Made by a program: the position numbers and the translations under genes. Below, piece by piece: positions 22,501 through 31,588 of a stretch of 64,000 nucleotides of DNA. Where the stretch lies: contig VFIW01000076.1 of the NCBI GenBank assembly GCA_006386115.1, forward strand, positions 157,761-221,760, written 5' to 3'. The notes under the pieces were generated by a model. That model did no database searches. It worked only from the letters and a program-made list of their open reading frames with translations, and was not told the origin of the DNA. This DNA comes from Globisporangium splendens. Lineage: Eukaryota; Oomycota; Peronosporomycetes; Pythiales; Pythiaceae. Numbering within the stretch: position 1 is the stretch's first letter; every line of letters begins with the position of its first letter.

Positions 22501-24409
22501 ATCGGTAAAAGGGCATGAAGAGCTCGCCGTAATGATCACGTTCTTTGTATGGGCGGCTTGACTCAGAGACCCACAGCTTCACTGGATCGGTTTCCACTTC
22601 AATCTTACTCAACCCAATCGAGCACACAATGACGATGACCAACACGACTCCAATGACCTTCAACGGGTTGTTGTCTGAAGACAGGAAAGTCCCCCAGCGC
22701 TTCATTTGCAGAGACACGAACTCGTCAACAGTGCTCAGTCGGCTTTGTTCAGCGGTGGCGCTGGCAACAAAAGGACCTGGACGTGTTGCTTCTGCGCTCG
22801 GCACGTCACCGTATTTTTTCTTCCGGCAAGTGATGTAGAGGAATCCCATGATGAGTACAAAACCAATCACTCCGCCGACCATCGCCAAAAAGTAGTTGAG
22901 CACGTCGAAGTCAGTTTCCACCAGGTTGGCTGCCATGTACGCCATCAAAGGATCCCACTTTGAGCCGACAGCCGTAGACGCATTGCTTGATCCAGTCGCA
23001 GCGAAATTAGTTCCATAGCAAGCCGGATGGAAAATACGCTTGTCATTCGCGTCCACCGCACAAAGAGAGCCGCAGACGCCGACACAGGACGTCAGATGAG
23101 TGTCCATCGGCGAAATGCACCCTGTCAAATTCGTGGCACCACACGCGCAAAAAAGGTCCTTCTGTTCATTTGCTGAGACTTGAGGAATAGTCTTCAAGTT
23201 GATCTGAAGCGGCGATCCGATTGTGTTGAACTTGTACGAGCCCATAAACTCCATCAACCCAAAGCCATCCGTACAGTTTTGCTTCGGGTTACAGAGCAGC
23301 GAGAAGCTACTGTCCTTCTCACAGTAGTCGTAGATGTCACGGACCCAGTCGGTACCAACGTAGTACGTAGCCTCTTCAATAGCAGGGAAAACAGCACCAG
23401 GGTGTTCATCGTCGCCAGGCATGATGCGAACTTGATCAATGTCGAAGAACATGCTGTTATTTGGACTGCACGTCATCTGACAAAAGATGTTGCGCAAGTT
23501 CTCCTTGCATGACTTACACAGACCAGGGATCTGACGTACTTGGGTCTTCAAGCCTGAGTACTGGTTCTCCGTGCAGCACAAGTAATCGCCACCCGTGGCA
23601 ATCGTTTCGTTGTACAGGAAAGGGCAGTCCACTTGGAATTGAACCTGGTTTGTCGCCGACCACTCGGAAAACTTGTTTGTAAACCCGGCTTTGTAAGCAT
23701 CTTCAACTGAGGTTGGCGTATACCGATTAGGAACAGCAGCACCGGCACTGACGTTCACATAAGCTGAGTCCAATGCCGAGCAGTAACCTGGCTGTCTCTT
23801 GTAGAGACCGAACTCTTCCATTGTCTTGGCGTCGTCGATGCATTCCTTGACCTTGGAGTACTTGCACATCGTGAGCTTCTTGTTGATAGCTTCCAGCGCA
23901 GTAGGATTGTCGGCCAACGTAAACGGAACCTTGTAGATGGTCGTGTTGGTCTGGAGATGACGCGACGTAGTCAGCGTTTTGCCCGCGTGACCAGCGCCGA
24001 CAACCATGGTGAGAGGCAGCATCGTTGATCCAAAGAAAAGCGTCTTCATCAACGAGTTTCCCGTCACGAAACTCGACGCTTGCGAAGCCGAGTGCTTCTT
24101 CGCAACCGTTTGCGCCTCACGCATCATTGGAATCTCGCTTCTTGGGCAAAACTGCAGCGACGAGTTCACAACGCTCTTCTTCTCTTCGTTTTCTTCTTCC
24201 TTGTTTTCTGCGTCCACTTGAATCTTGGCTTCACGCACATACGACTTGCACGACATCGCGACAGCGGCGATGAATACGCCCACCAACGCGATCGCGACGA
24301 CCGAGATGAAGTTGAAAAAAATGATCGTCAGCTCCGCGAAAAGTGTCTCGAGCAGCGTGCGGAACCACGGCGTCGAGATCGCAAAGCACACGCCCGCGAA
24401 CAGCCACAT
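19571..24409 (-). CDS. NPC1: NPC1-type sterol transporter
   Basis: One uninterrupted frame of 1,612 codons. The Cys-rich NPC1 N-terminal domain is clear: CCTENQYSGLKTQ, CKSCKENLRNIFCQMTCSP. The sterol-sensing domain lies roughly at residues 870-1040, with PFLTLAIGVDNIFLLVHA near 930. The second half repeats the RND-like six-helix block, ending with LNGLSMVNLIIAAGIGVEF. N-glycosylation sequons are frequent in the luminal parts. Family knowledge: NPC1 moves cholesterol or other sterols out of late endosomes/lysosomes; many oomycetes must take sterol from the host. Odd point: the first 120 residues hold an extra hydrophobic block (IIFFNFISVVAIALVGVFIA) and an acidic stretch before a second signal-like segment (MKTLFFGSTMLPLTMVVGAG at residue 121). 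Translation could therefore begin at 24049. Confidence 0.95.
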   Translation of the reverse strand: MWLFAGVCFAISTPWFRTLLETLFAELTIIFFNFISVVAIALVGVFIAAVAMSCKSYVREAKIQVDAENKEEENEEKKSVVNSSLQFCPRSEIPMMREAQTVAKKHSASQASSFVTGNSLMKTLFFGSTMLPLTMVVGAGHAGKTLTTSRHLQTNTTIYKVPFTLADNPTALEAINKKLTMCKYSKVKECIDDAKTMEEFGLYKRQPGYCSALDSAYVNVSAGAAVPNRYTPTSVEDAYKAGFTNKFSEWSATNQVQFQVDCPFLYNETIATGGDYLCCTENQYSGLKTQVRQIPGLCKSCKENLRNIFCQMTCSPNNSMFFDIDQVRIMPGDDEHPGAVFPAIEEATYYVGTDWVRDIYDYCEKDSSFSLLCNPKQNCTDGFGLMEFMGSYKFNTIGSPLQINLKTIPQVSANEQKDLFCACGATNLTGCISPMDTHLTSCVGVCGSLCAVDANDKRIFHPACYGTNFAATGSSNASTAVGSKWDPLMAYMAANLVETDFDVLNYFLAMVGGVIGFVLIMGFLYITCRKKKYGDVPSAEATRPGPFVASATAEQSRLSTVDEFVSLQMKRWGTFLSSDNNPLKVIGVVLVIVIVCSIGLSKIEVETDPVKLWVSESSRPYKERDHYGELFMPFYRSQQIILVPKDGGNISRVEYLKESIRLQEVVAAVTYGPADAAFPERVTLDDICWKVTGTSCTVNSITQYFQNRMAHFEFYEKYGLALDHFSQCMYSPSNSDVATCSALANKLTAGDSIPTSMSDCPCLAGFGAPMNLYNTYLGGFPYGADKNTTLFLQSKAIVSTALVYNYYDASLNDPAILWEREFIKLLKAESKRNQLFTIYFMAETSVQDEIKVESNGDMLPVVLSYTLMIIYVSLGINRWSYRKSFFQTSKISVGFLGVVCIMLAVASTIGIFMWAEVKLQLVIMEVVPFLTLAIGVDNIFLLVHAVSHKQDELRQEQPALFVGLEQDPVAAKEVASIVVSEGLGYIGPSIFMASLAESIAFAFGCISPMPAVLWFAAFACVAVAINFCLQMTLLMSIMTLDKRRELSGKYDLICWKQASAPAWTQPEASEEQTLVQPKTPEGDDAHVQAGSSTLNAVHIFDRCVDAYAWFLSLRVVKLLVLLVFLFCTLISISGIEKLKHGLPQAESMPSNSYLTDYFNALDAYLATGAPVYFVVEGGYGRNPEVFDLNDATVQTKFCKSKDFCDEFAIPKIIDALANDGNRNITHFSEGTTYSWMDDFWGFVSPDSECCRVDSNNAYLPILKDNATYTAARPNYPTCLAAKSTVPPVPKESFMSLFSMFSTASAGTMCSYGGGSIYRGQFSVDDKPIPVVTSSTPQIVLNKTSYGNQITAFSYMVVSTANPTQQHFIDAYAQARRAAEWISEKTGIDVWVFSLTYVFFDQYLTVVRDTYLLVGLALAAIFVIHAIYFGGLFYPLVVALAAANIVIQVMGLMRPNDILLNGLSMVNLIIAAGIGVEFCGHYVRMFAKARGTGDERAKTALKKVLVSVLFGITITKIVGLSALTLADSRIFKKYYFRMYMMVVMCGVLNGMLLLPVLLSVFVDVKQFFLQKRQQKNEGVDYEASESPAFQGTESVKLASPAGGSGATRHSNSD

Positions 24410-25087
24410 CGCGTCGTACCTTCGGCCCTTTCACTTGCTTCGTCTCGCGAGCCCCTGCTTTCTCTTTGGGTAATGCGAAACTCGTTTCTCTCTTCCGTCT
24501 TGGCTTGAACAACCACCAGCAGCTTCCCCTCCCCGCGTTCTCTCTCGTCTCGTCTCGTCTCGTACCGCGAGAAAGCGCCGGCGACACCTGCGTGTTGTCT
24601 GTCAAAATTCCGAGTGAGTGCGGGTTTCCGTCGTTAGTCGCGGTGGCAGGGAGTGCACGCTTGCACCTCGCATTCGCCCTTTCTGCAGACTAATCTCTCT
24701 GTAGTCATAAACTCCTACCTAATAACCTTGTATAAATTATAAATATGTGTTAGTCAATAGTGATTAAATGAACTGGGCAATGTCAGACACCTTGAAACTG
24801 TACTTTATAAAGTTATTATGCACCGCTGTACTTTATTGGAAATGGAGCAGACTACAGAGAAGATGGTTTGAGTTCGAAAACGGAAACACATCGCCCCTCC
24901 CATTTGGAAAGACCAGCACTCTGCATTCCAGTCCCACATTCTTTTGCATCCTAGTGGCTAAAATTTAGTTGTAGCCTCGATTTCAGCGAGTAGGAAGCCG
25001 TCATTGTGATGCAAGGTGAAACTCACGGCAAGCTGTAATCGTGCCTCACTTGGTGTTGACGGTGACGAAGTGGACGAGTATCATGTG
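24410..25087. other. Intergenic, NPC1 upstream side
   Basis: Upstream of NPC1. It has four TCTCG units near 24541-24562. A CTCACTCGGAATTTTG sequence on the minus strand near 24605-24620 is a weak match to the oomycete initiator plus flanking element. AT-rich sequence near 24720-24760. No gene seen. Confidence 0.45.
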
Positions 25088-25170
25088 CGGATGGACTGGG
25101 GACAATGGATGCGACCCGCGTGTACTGTAACAGTGCACGCGGATCGCATCCACTGCCCTCAGTTCATCCG
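25088..25170. repeat. Hairpin 1: 40-base arms, 3-base loop
   Basis: 25088-25127 and 25131-25170 are reverse complements at 34 of 40 positions around the loop TAA. All six differences are transitions. Includes GGATGCGA with CACGCGG paired. It abuts hairpin 2. It may be an inverted-repeat mobile element remnant or a small-RNA precursor. Confidence 0.85.
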
Positions 25171-25242
25171 TCTCACTTTTGCATCAGAAACAGTCGCATA
25201 CAGTACTGCTGTGCGCGACTGTTTCTGATGCAAAAGTGAGAC
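25170..25242. repeat. Hairpin 2: perfect 28-base arms
   Basis: 25170-25197 is the exact reverse complement of 25215-25242 (arm begins GTCTCACTTTTGCATCAG). The 17-base loop contains the palindrome CAGTACTG. It starts on the last base of hairpin 1. Confidence 0.92.
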
Positions 25243-26190
25243 TCGCCTCTCGCGGTGAATGGTCGCGAGCAGCGCGTCGTCGAGACGGTGTAAAAGGAGA
25301 CCTCTGCATGTTGCATGTTGCGTTTGTGCGTGAGCCCAACATGACATGACCACCAGCGATTCTGCTGCTATCCCGATTAACTTCATTTTGGGTCCTCCTC
25401 TCGTCTGCAACACGCCGTGATTGATGACTTGGCAAAAGGGACCTCGCACTAAACACTCATGTCGCACAAGTCGGGTGCATAAAATCTGTGTTCCCAAGTA
25501 TTACTGCCTCAAGGCAAGAGCAACTTTGTTTTGGCTCAAAACTGATGTTCATATCGCACAAGGCATTAGGCACTGGCATGCTGAAGGAACTCGACCGCAG
25601 GGCACACGTGCACGCATCCAAATGGAACGTCGCGAGAGCGGATTCCGACGCGCACGTGTCGGATCCACCGTACAACGAGCGCCTAAGATGGTTCTATATC
25701 TTCTTCTCGCTTCAGCGCTTCTTTGTGAGCCCATGTCAACGAAATACAGTACTTGGGAATCACATGCAGATGCCAAAACACCAAAAATCGAAATGTGGGT
25801 TCACTCGTTACATCAGTACTTCAGCATCTTTACTTCTCAGATTGGGTCACGCTGCCTCACAACATACTTGCTTAGGAGAACAATTGACTCCATTCTGAAT
25901 TGAAGTGTTTTTTTACTTGCTCAGAACAGCGATGTCGGCTTGCGACATGAACGATCATGTTGCATTATACGGTACAGAAAAGATGTGCATACTGAACAAA
26001 CACTGATGCGCGTAATCGACTCTTTTTCAGCCAATAGTAGTGCCAAGAGACGAATTTCGGTCACTCCAAACACATTGGTTGCACAATGCAATGCAGCACA
26101 TCAGCTGTGATCAACTTCAATAAACATTGTGTATTGTACATTGCATTATTGCAATGCATCACATCGCCTGTCAATGCAATGTATTGTGCA
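25243..26190. other. Intergenic upstream of polymerase eta
   Basis: About 950 bases. Open frames up to 160 codons (25421-25903) have no domain and overlap each other. From 26085 the motif TGCAATGCA or its complement recurs several times, forming small hairpins such as TTGCATTATTGCAA. No gene is supported. Confidence 0.45.
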
Positions 26191-26200
26191 TTGGCGCCAA
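26191..26200. promoter_or_regulatory. E2F-like palindrome TTGGCGCCAA
   Basis: Perfect 10-base palindrome, followed by ATTTG, 83 bases before the polymerase eta ATG. It matches the TTTSGCGC-type site bound by E2F/DP factors in eukaryotic S-phase and DNA-repair genes. Binding in this organism is inferred. Confidence 0.4.
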
Positions 26201-26282
26201 ATTTGCCGTCTTTGTCCCCACTGAAGCGCCAAAATGGACGTTGCGCCGTTCAAAACGCGCCGACAATGCACCACTTCCCGCA

Positions 26283-28755
26283 ATGAGCAGTAGCCACCTA
26301 CGCGCTTCAAACGCTGCTTCTGGCAACAGCGTGGCCACGTGCCGCGTGGTCGTGCACCTGGACCTCGACTGCTTCTACGCGCAGGTCGAGCAGCGCCGCC
26401 TCAAGATCCCGGCCGACGAGCCTGTCGCCGTGCAACAATGGGGAAGTCTGCTCGCCGTCAACTACGTGGCGCGCAAATTTGGCGTCAAGCGAAGTATGCG
26501 ATGCCAATACGCTATCGTGGCGCAATGTAATGAAGTTGGCCGCGTACGCTGACATTGTAGTGACCTTTTTGTGCGTCGTGCAGGTGAGCATATCAACGAT
26601 GCAATGAAGAAATGTCCGTCGATCCATCTGGTGAGCGCTGCACGCGATTTGTATAATAACACAATGATTCCTCTATCCTTGACACATGGAGGAGAGCTCA
26701 TTTTGCCGTCTAACGCCGTTGTAATGGCTCTGTTTTGCCGTTTCTTTACGATAGCCGCATGTGGACACGCTTGGTGAAAATCGGAAACCGGGCAAAGCGT
26801 TTGACCGGCAGCACCAGAAGGCGATCCTGCGGCGGTACCGCATCGCGAGCCGCGAGATCTTTGCCGTGCTGCGGCGACTCGCGCCTTTGTGCGAGAAAGC
26901 AGGCGTCGATGAAGCGTTTCTCGACATCACGCAGCTCGCCAAAGAGCGACTTGCAAAGATGGTATGGCGCCATTTTCCTCAAAGTCTACAGGGTCTGCAG
27001 CATTGAATGGGATTTAACTTGTATGTGTTTCTATGACAATCAGGATGTGCTGTCGTCGAATTTCTGCAGCGACGATGCTAACAGCGCCACCAAAGTGTTT
27101 GGCATCTCCCAGATGGAGGGCATCGGGAAAACCGCCGAGTGCGACCCGGACACAGCGTTTCCCGTCACAGAAGACGAACGGCTGTTGTGTATCGGCGCGA
27201 TGATCGCGAACGAGATCCGCCGCACGATCTTCCAGGAGCTCCAGTACACGTGCTCGACAGGCATCGCGACCAACAAGCTTCTCGCGAAACTAGCGTCACC
27301 GCTGAACAAACCAGATGGCCAAACGGTGCGTGAGTTGCTTCTACAAGCTATGGCAGTTGACTTATGCTTGTGGTACTGAGTTGCACAATCACGATGTGTT
27401 CTTGGTGTGTGTTGTAGCTGGTCGCGCCGCGCTTCGTGCCGTTGTTGATGCAGCATTTCCCATTGCGAAGCGTTCGCGGTCTCGGTGGGAAACTCGGGCA
27501 CCAGCTTGAGGGCATGATACGCCAACTGGGTCCAACGTCACTCCCTGCTCCAAGTGTACGGCATCGACCTGCACAAGCTGGAGGCGAGCCACAAACCAGG
27601 CAGGAAGGGGAGGAGACCGCCGAGAAGAAAATGGACATCACGGCCCAAGGATTTATCGACCAATTCCGTTCCGAGGACCTGGTCAAGCATCTCGGCCACG
27701 ATACAGCGGCATTTGTCGTCCGTGTGTGCTCTGGAGACGATGGTGACGAGCCTGTGAATGAGAAGAAAGTGGAAGTGAAGGGGTTTAGTTGCGTGAAGCA
27801 GTTTGATCAGCGATCTGGAGACGCACTCCTCCGACTGGACCAACTTGAATACTGGGTCCGCGTGCTCTGCGAGGAGACCATTTTGCGGTGTGAGGACGAG
27901 CGCGTGGAGAACAAACGCTTTCCGATGCAGCTCACGTTCCACAGCACGCGCGTCGGAGAAAAGCCGAAGTCGCGCAAGCTCCGCATTGCACAGACCACGA
28001 CGATCGAGGAGCTGTTCAAAGCGACCATGGTGCAGCTTCGCCCCAATGCCAACTCCCTGTTCCCATGTGCCGTGATGGCCATGCACGCGAAAGATTTTGT
28101 AGTACTCGACTCCACAGCAGTGTCGAGTATCTCCAGCTACTTCACAAAGCAGCAGCAGCAACTCTCCACGAATCAAGATGCAGCAGCAACCGAAGGTGGC
28201 AAAGGAGAGGACGCGCAAGATCCCTTAGAGCAAGAGTTCAAACAATTTGCGGCAGCAACGCAGACACGAAATGGGTCGTCGTGTCTCACAGGGAAACGCA
28301 AGAAGATTTCTTCGTTTTTCCAGACCCCAACGAATGGCGCTGAGGCTCCAAACGATACATCTACCGCAGTCGAGCCGTCTACTGCGTCTGCATCCAACAC
28401 AGATCAAGATCGTGGTTTCCAAGCTCATGAGCACCACCAAATAGTACCATCGCCATCACGCAAGTCTCTGACGACAGTGGACACAGAAGTTGAGGAAGTT
28501 GGCGAGGAGGAGGATACGTTTGCGCAATTCCGAAGTACGATAGGGAGTGACGGGAAGCAACGACCGACCTTTTACTGTGATCGATGTCTTCGGACAATCG
28601 CGGAATCGCGCGCCGAGCATCAAGATTTTCACTTTGCATTGGGTCTAAGCCGATCAGAGAGAAGCCAAATGACGATGGGACCGCCACCAACATCAGCACC
28701 AGCGGCGAAAAAAATGCGAAAGTCTGGACCACTGGATGCGTTTCTAAAGCGATAA
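26283..28755 (+). CDS. POLH: DNA polymerase eta (Y-family), five exons
   Basis: Exons 26283-26493, 26584-26630, 26755-26961, 27044-27325 and 27418-28755; introns of 82-124 bases with GTATGC, GTGAGC, GTATGG and GTGCGT donors. All phases agree, giving 693 residues. HLDLDCFYAQVEQRR is catalytic motif I, GVDEAFLDIT the second metal site, and CSTGIATNKLLAKLAS the Y-family motif following it. Two helix-hairpin-helix-like stretches follow (VFGISQMEGIGKTAE, VRGLGGKLGHQLEGM), then the little-finger region. Near the end, YCDRCLRTIAESRAEHQDFH is a UBZ zinc finger (C2H2) typical of eta; the tail GPLDAFLKR is PIP-like. Family knowledge: error-free bypass of UV pyrimidine dimers at ubiquitylated PCNA. About 30 residues after GMIRQLG look unaligned and could hide a small extra intron. 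Confidence 0.93.
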
Positions 28756-29086
28756 ATACACTGGGCATATCTGGCAAATATCTCGTCCGTGCTCAATTTG
28801 CAGTGGCGTGGGTGGCGAATACTGTTCATGAAATAGGACCGAGGCAAGCGCGCTTCCTGGGTACCAGCGTCGAGCGTGCAAGGCGGTGAGTTGTTCTGCG
28901 CCTTGCTTTGTGACTTTGATTACGAAGATGAAGAGAAATGGAACAGAAGAGTGACGCCAACGAATGCATCATATCGAGTTAGACACGTGGGGAACGCAGG
29001 AAATGTAGATGGCAATCATGGAAGTGGGGAAGAAATGCAGAGAAAAATGGTCCGACAGACGGCGATGCGGTCGTTCGGCGGTATGC
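28756..29086. other. Convergent 3' regions
   Basis: 331 bases between polymerase eta and the Pro/Thr-rich gene. No recognisable feature. Confidence 0.5.
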
Positions 29087-30622
29087 TCAAACGGCTCGAA
29101 GGTTGCGCGAGGAAAAGTCAACAATGGTATCCAAGGTCGACTCATTGCTATCCGGGTCGTTAAAGTCATCGATAACCAAACCTTCGCCATCGCTCTCGTC
29201 CCCAATCACAGTTGGCGCTGGTGAGATTGCAGCTGGTGAAGTTGGCGCTGACGTAGTTGGCGAGGTTGGTGCTGGCGTGGTTGGCTCCGGAGTTGGAGAT
29301 CCGTCCATCTGGGGCGTTGGCGCAGGTGTCGCGGGGGTTTCCGATGCCAGCGTGATGGTGTCGTCGCAAGGGGTTGGCGTGGGCGTCTCCATCACGACTG
29401 GGACCACTGTCGCCAGTGGGAAATCGCATGGTTCCTCCGTTGCGCCTGGAGCAGTGGCCGACGGCGTTGCGGTTGTAGAAGCTGGAGCAGGCGTTGACGC
29501 TGGAGCAGGAGAATAGCTTGCCAGTGGGAGTGCACATGGGTCTTCTGTCGCTTCGTATGCCGCCTCGAAGCCAAAATAAGCGTCCTCATGCACTGCACCG
29601 GCTTCCGACTGGGACGGCTTTCCTGGAGTCGCGTTTCCGTTGCCAGGTTTTGCCGTTGTCGGAGCTGGCGAGGATACCAGTGGGAAGTCGCACGGCTCCT
29701 CCGTTGGCGCAGCAGTGCTGTCTGATGTCACGGGCTTCGCAGTTGTTGGAGCAGGAGTTGAAGGCTTTCCACTCTCCAGCACAAGAGCGGCTTCTGGCGA
29801 ATGAGATGGCGTCGTAGTTGTTGGAGCGGGAGTGGGTCTTGGTGTTGCGTTTCCAGGGAACGGCTGCTCCGTCGTTGGCGCTGGAGTGTTGTTTGGTGTC
29901 ACGGGCTTCACGGTTGTTGGAGCAGGCGTGGATGGCTTCGCCGTCGATAGTGTGGGTGCAGGATAGTTGTACGGTAGCGTAACACACGGTGCGGGGGTTG
30001 CTTCTGGTGCCTTTGCTTCCTCAGTGTCTTGAGACGGTGTTGGCGCTAGCGTTGGTGCTGGCGTTGACATTGGTGCTTGGGTTAGTGCTGGTGTTGGTGC
30101 AGGAGTTGGTGCCTGAGTTGGTGCTGGCGTTGGTGCTTGGGTTGGTCCAGGCGTCGGTGCAGGAGTTGTCGTTGGCGTCTGTGCAGGCGTTGGCTCTTGC
30201 GTCGGTGCTGGGGTTGGAGCCGGAGTAGGTGCAGAAATCTGCGCTGATGTCACAGCTGGCGCTGCAGTGGTCGATACTGGAGCTGTCGTCGTTGGCGCAG
30301 GCATTGCCGGTGGCGTCTCGCAGGTGAATTTCGGGACGCAGCAGCAGTCGCCGTTGGCTTCTTTCTTGCACTTGAGTCCGTACGGGAAATCGCGCTGAGG
30401 GCCAGGCGCTTGGGCAGTCGGGCCGCACGCGTTTCCGTTGACGCAGTAACTCGACCGGCCGACGAACACGCGCCACCACCCACCAGTTCCGTCGCAATCC
30501 GCAGGGACATCCAACGGGTACGGTACGCCACATGGGGATTGCGATGCTTCCTGGGTGCCGTAGCTCCCCGCACGCACACCGACAATGGCCAAAGCCAGCA
30601 CGAGACACTGGATACGCATCAT
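29087..30622 (-). CDS. Secreted Pro/Thr-rich mucin-like protein with Cys-rich head
   Basis: One exon, 511 residues, from the double ATG at 30622/30619. MMRIQCLVLALAIVGVRAGS is a clear signal peptide. Residues about 25-105 form a Cys-rich module (CGVPYPLDVPADC, SSYCVNGNACGPT, CKKEANGDCCCVPKFTC). The rest is dominated by PAPT and TTPAPT repeats with scattered CDFPL/CALPL inserts repeated four times, then an acidic tail. No RXLR, LFLAK or GPI signal is visible. Family knowledge: such Pro/Thr tracts are usually O-glycosylated and found in oomycete cell-surface and adhesive mucins. The head is not a domain I can name. Repeat number is likely to vary between strains. Confidence 0.88.
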   Translation of the reverse strand: MMRIQCLVLALAIVGVRAGSYGTQEASQSPCGVPYPLDVPADCDGTGGWWRVFVGRSSYCVNGNACGPTAQAPGPQRDFPYGLKCKKEANGDCCCVPKFTCETPPAMPAPTTTAPVSTTAAPAVTSAQISAPTPAPTPAPTQEPTPAQTPTTTPAPTPGPTQAPTPAPTQAPTPAPTPALTQAPMSTPAPTLAPTPSQDTEEAKAPEATPAPCVTLPYNYPAPTLSTAKPSTPAPTTVKPVTPNNTPAPTTEQPFPGNATPRPTPAPTTTTPSHSPEAALVLESGKPSTPAPTTAKPVTSDSTAAPTEEPCDFPLVSSPAPTTAKPGNGNATPGKPSQSEAGAVHEDAYFGFEAAYEATEDPCALPLASYSPAPASTPAPASTTATPSATAPGATEEPCDFPLATVVPVVMETPTPTPCDDTITLASETPATPAPTPQMDGSPTPEPTTPAPTSPTTSAPTSPAAISPAPTVIGDESDGEGLVIDDFNDPDSNESTLDTIVDFSSRNLRAV

Positions 30623-31425
30623 GCTTGGATCGAGTGCTGGAAAGGAGAAAGCGGATTGGCTACGCGAACGCGAACACACCCAGTTCTTGCTCCTTGCGAG
30701 ACGAAGACCAAAGGCGTTTGTCCTTTTAGGTAAAAGGGAGAATGACTCTCGGAGCTCGCAAGATGCAACGAGGAGTTGTCCAACCGCCTGAGCGTGTACC
30801 AGAAGCAGTCGAAGCACCTAGAGGCGCCAGCAGCAAATAGACTGAATACCTTGAGCGCCAGTGCCCTCGAAAGCGTTCGCCGAAGCTTCTTTTTCGGCTT
30901 CAGCATCCCATTTTGTCGAGTATGCGGTTTCCCCTGGCATTTTCTTCAATTTGAAGCTCCAAAATAGCCATCCTAACGGACATTCGATACGGAAATCGCA
31001 CGAGGCTTCGCCCACCAAAATACCAAGTGGCACGTGCCATCATCGAAACTGCACAAAAAGGCAACCGCTACCTGTCGTGCGGAAAGACCGAAACGGCCCC
31101 AGACCCAAGTGATTCTGAACCAAAGCGGAACGGATGCAGTAGTCGACAGGGAAATGCACCCTTGAGATCGTGTGCATCCAGCGAGGGATATGCATCCAGC
31201 ATGATCCTGATCAAAGAGACCACTCCAGACTTCTTTCGATACCCTCTCCATACGCAATGGGTGGATCAGCGAAAAGCTTGTGCTGAAAGCGTATCTATAT
31301 CCCCCAAAAAGCAGCAGGAACGATCGCGATTCGTTCTTGCTTTGCCCCGCGAAGTTTTCTCCATTTCGCCAGACCTTTTTGTCCTGGAAACGCCGAGATG
31401 CAAGTGTGAGCCCGGCTCGCTGAGT
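30623..31425. other. Intergenic
   Basis: 803 bases between two minus-strand genes. A 148-codon plus-strand frame at 31027-31473 overlaps the next gene and has no recognisable domain, so I do not call it. Confidence 0.45.
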
Positions 31426-31588
31426 TCACTCGCGAACTTTCCTGCCTGCGAACAGTTCTCCAGAAGGAAATGAATCAACGACAAGCTTGGAAAGGAGAGT
31501 GAAGATGAAGAACGAATTCACTTCAGACGAGTAAATTTCTGCGGTCATGTGCCACCCAAGCGTGATTCGATGGCAAAGCAGACGCTCA

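Noticed and set aside
25421..25903. 160-codon plus-strand frame near the hairpins
   Set aside because: A second frame of 136 codons covers the same bases; neither has a domain or a convincing start.
27490..27620. Second frame reading YGIDLHKLEAS inside polymerase eta
   Set aside because: The main frame is open throughout and resumes a good match (RSEDLVKHLGHDT), so no frameshift is needed, though a small extra intron is possible.
29100..30350. Regularly spaced repeats that might suggest a CRISPR-like array
   Set aside because: They are short codon-level repeats encoding PAPT in a secreted protein, with no conserved repeat-spacer length.
31027..31473. 148-codon plus-strand frame between the mucin-like gene and copy 1
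   Set aside because: No domain, no signal, overlaps the 3' end of copy 1 on the other strand, and composition is not clearly coding.
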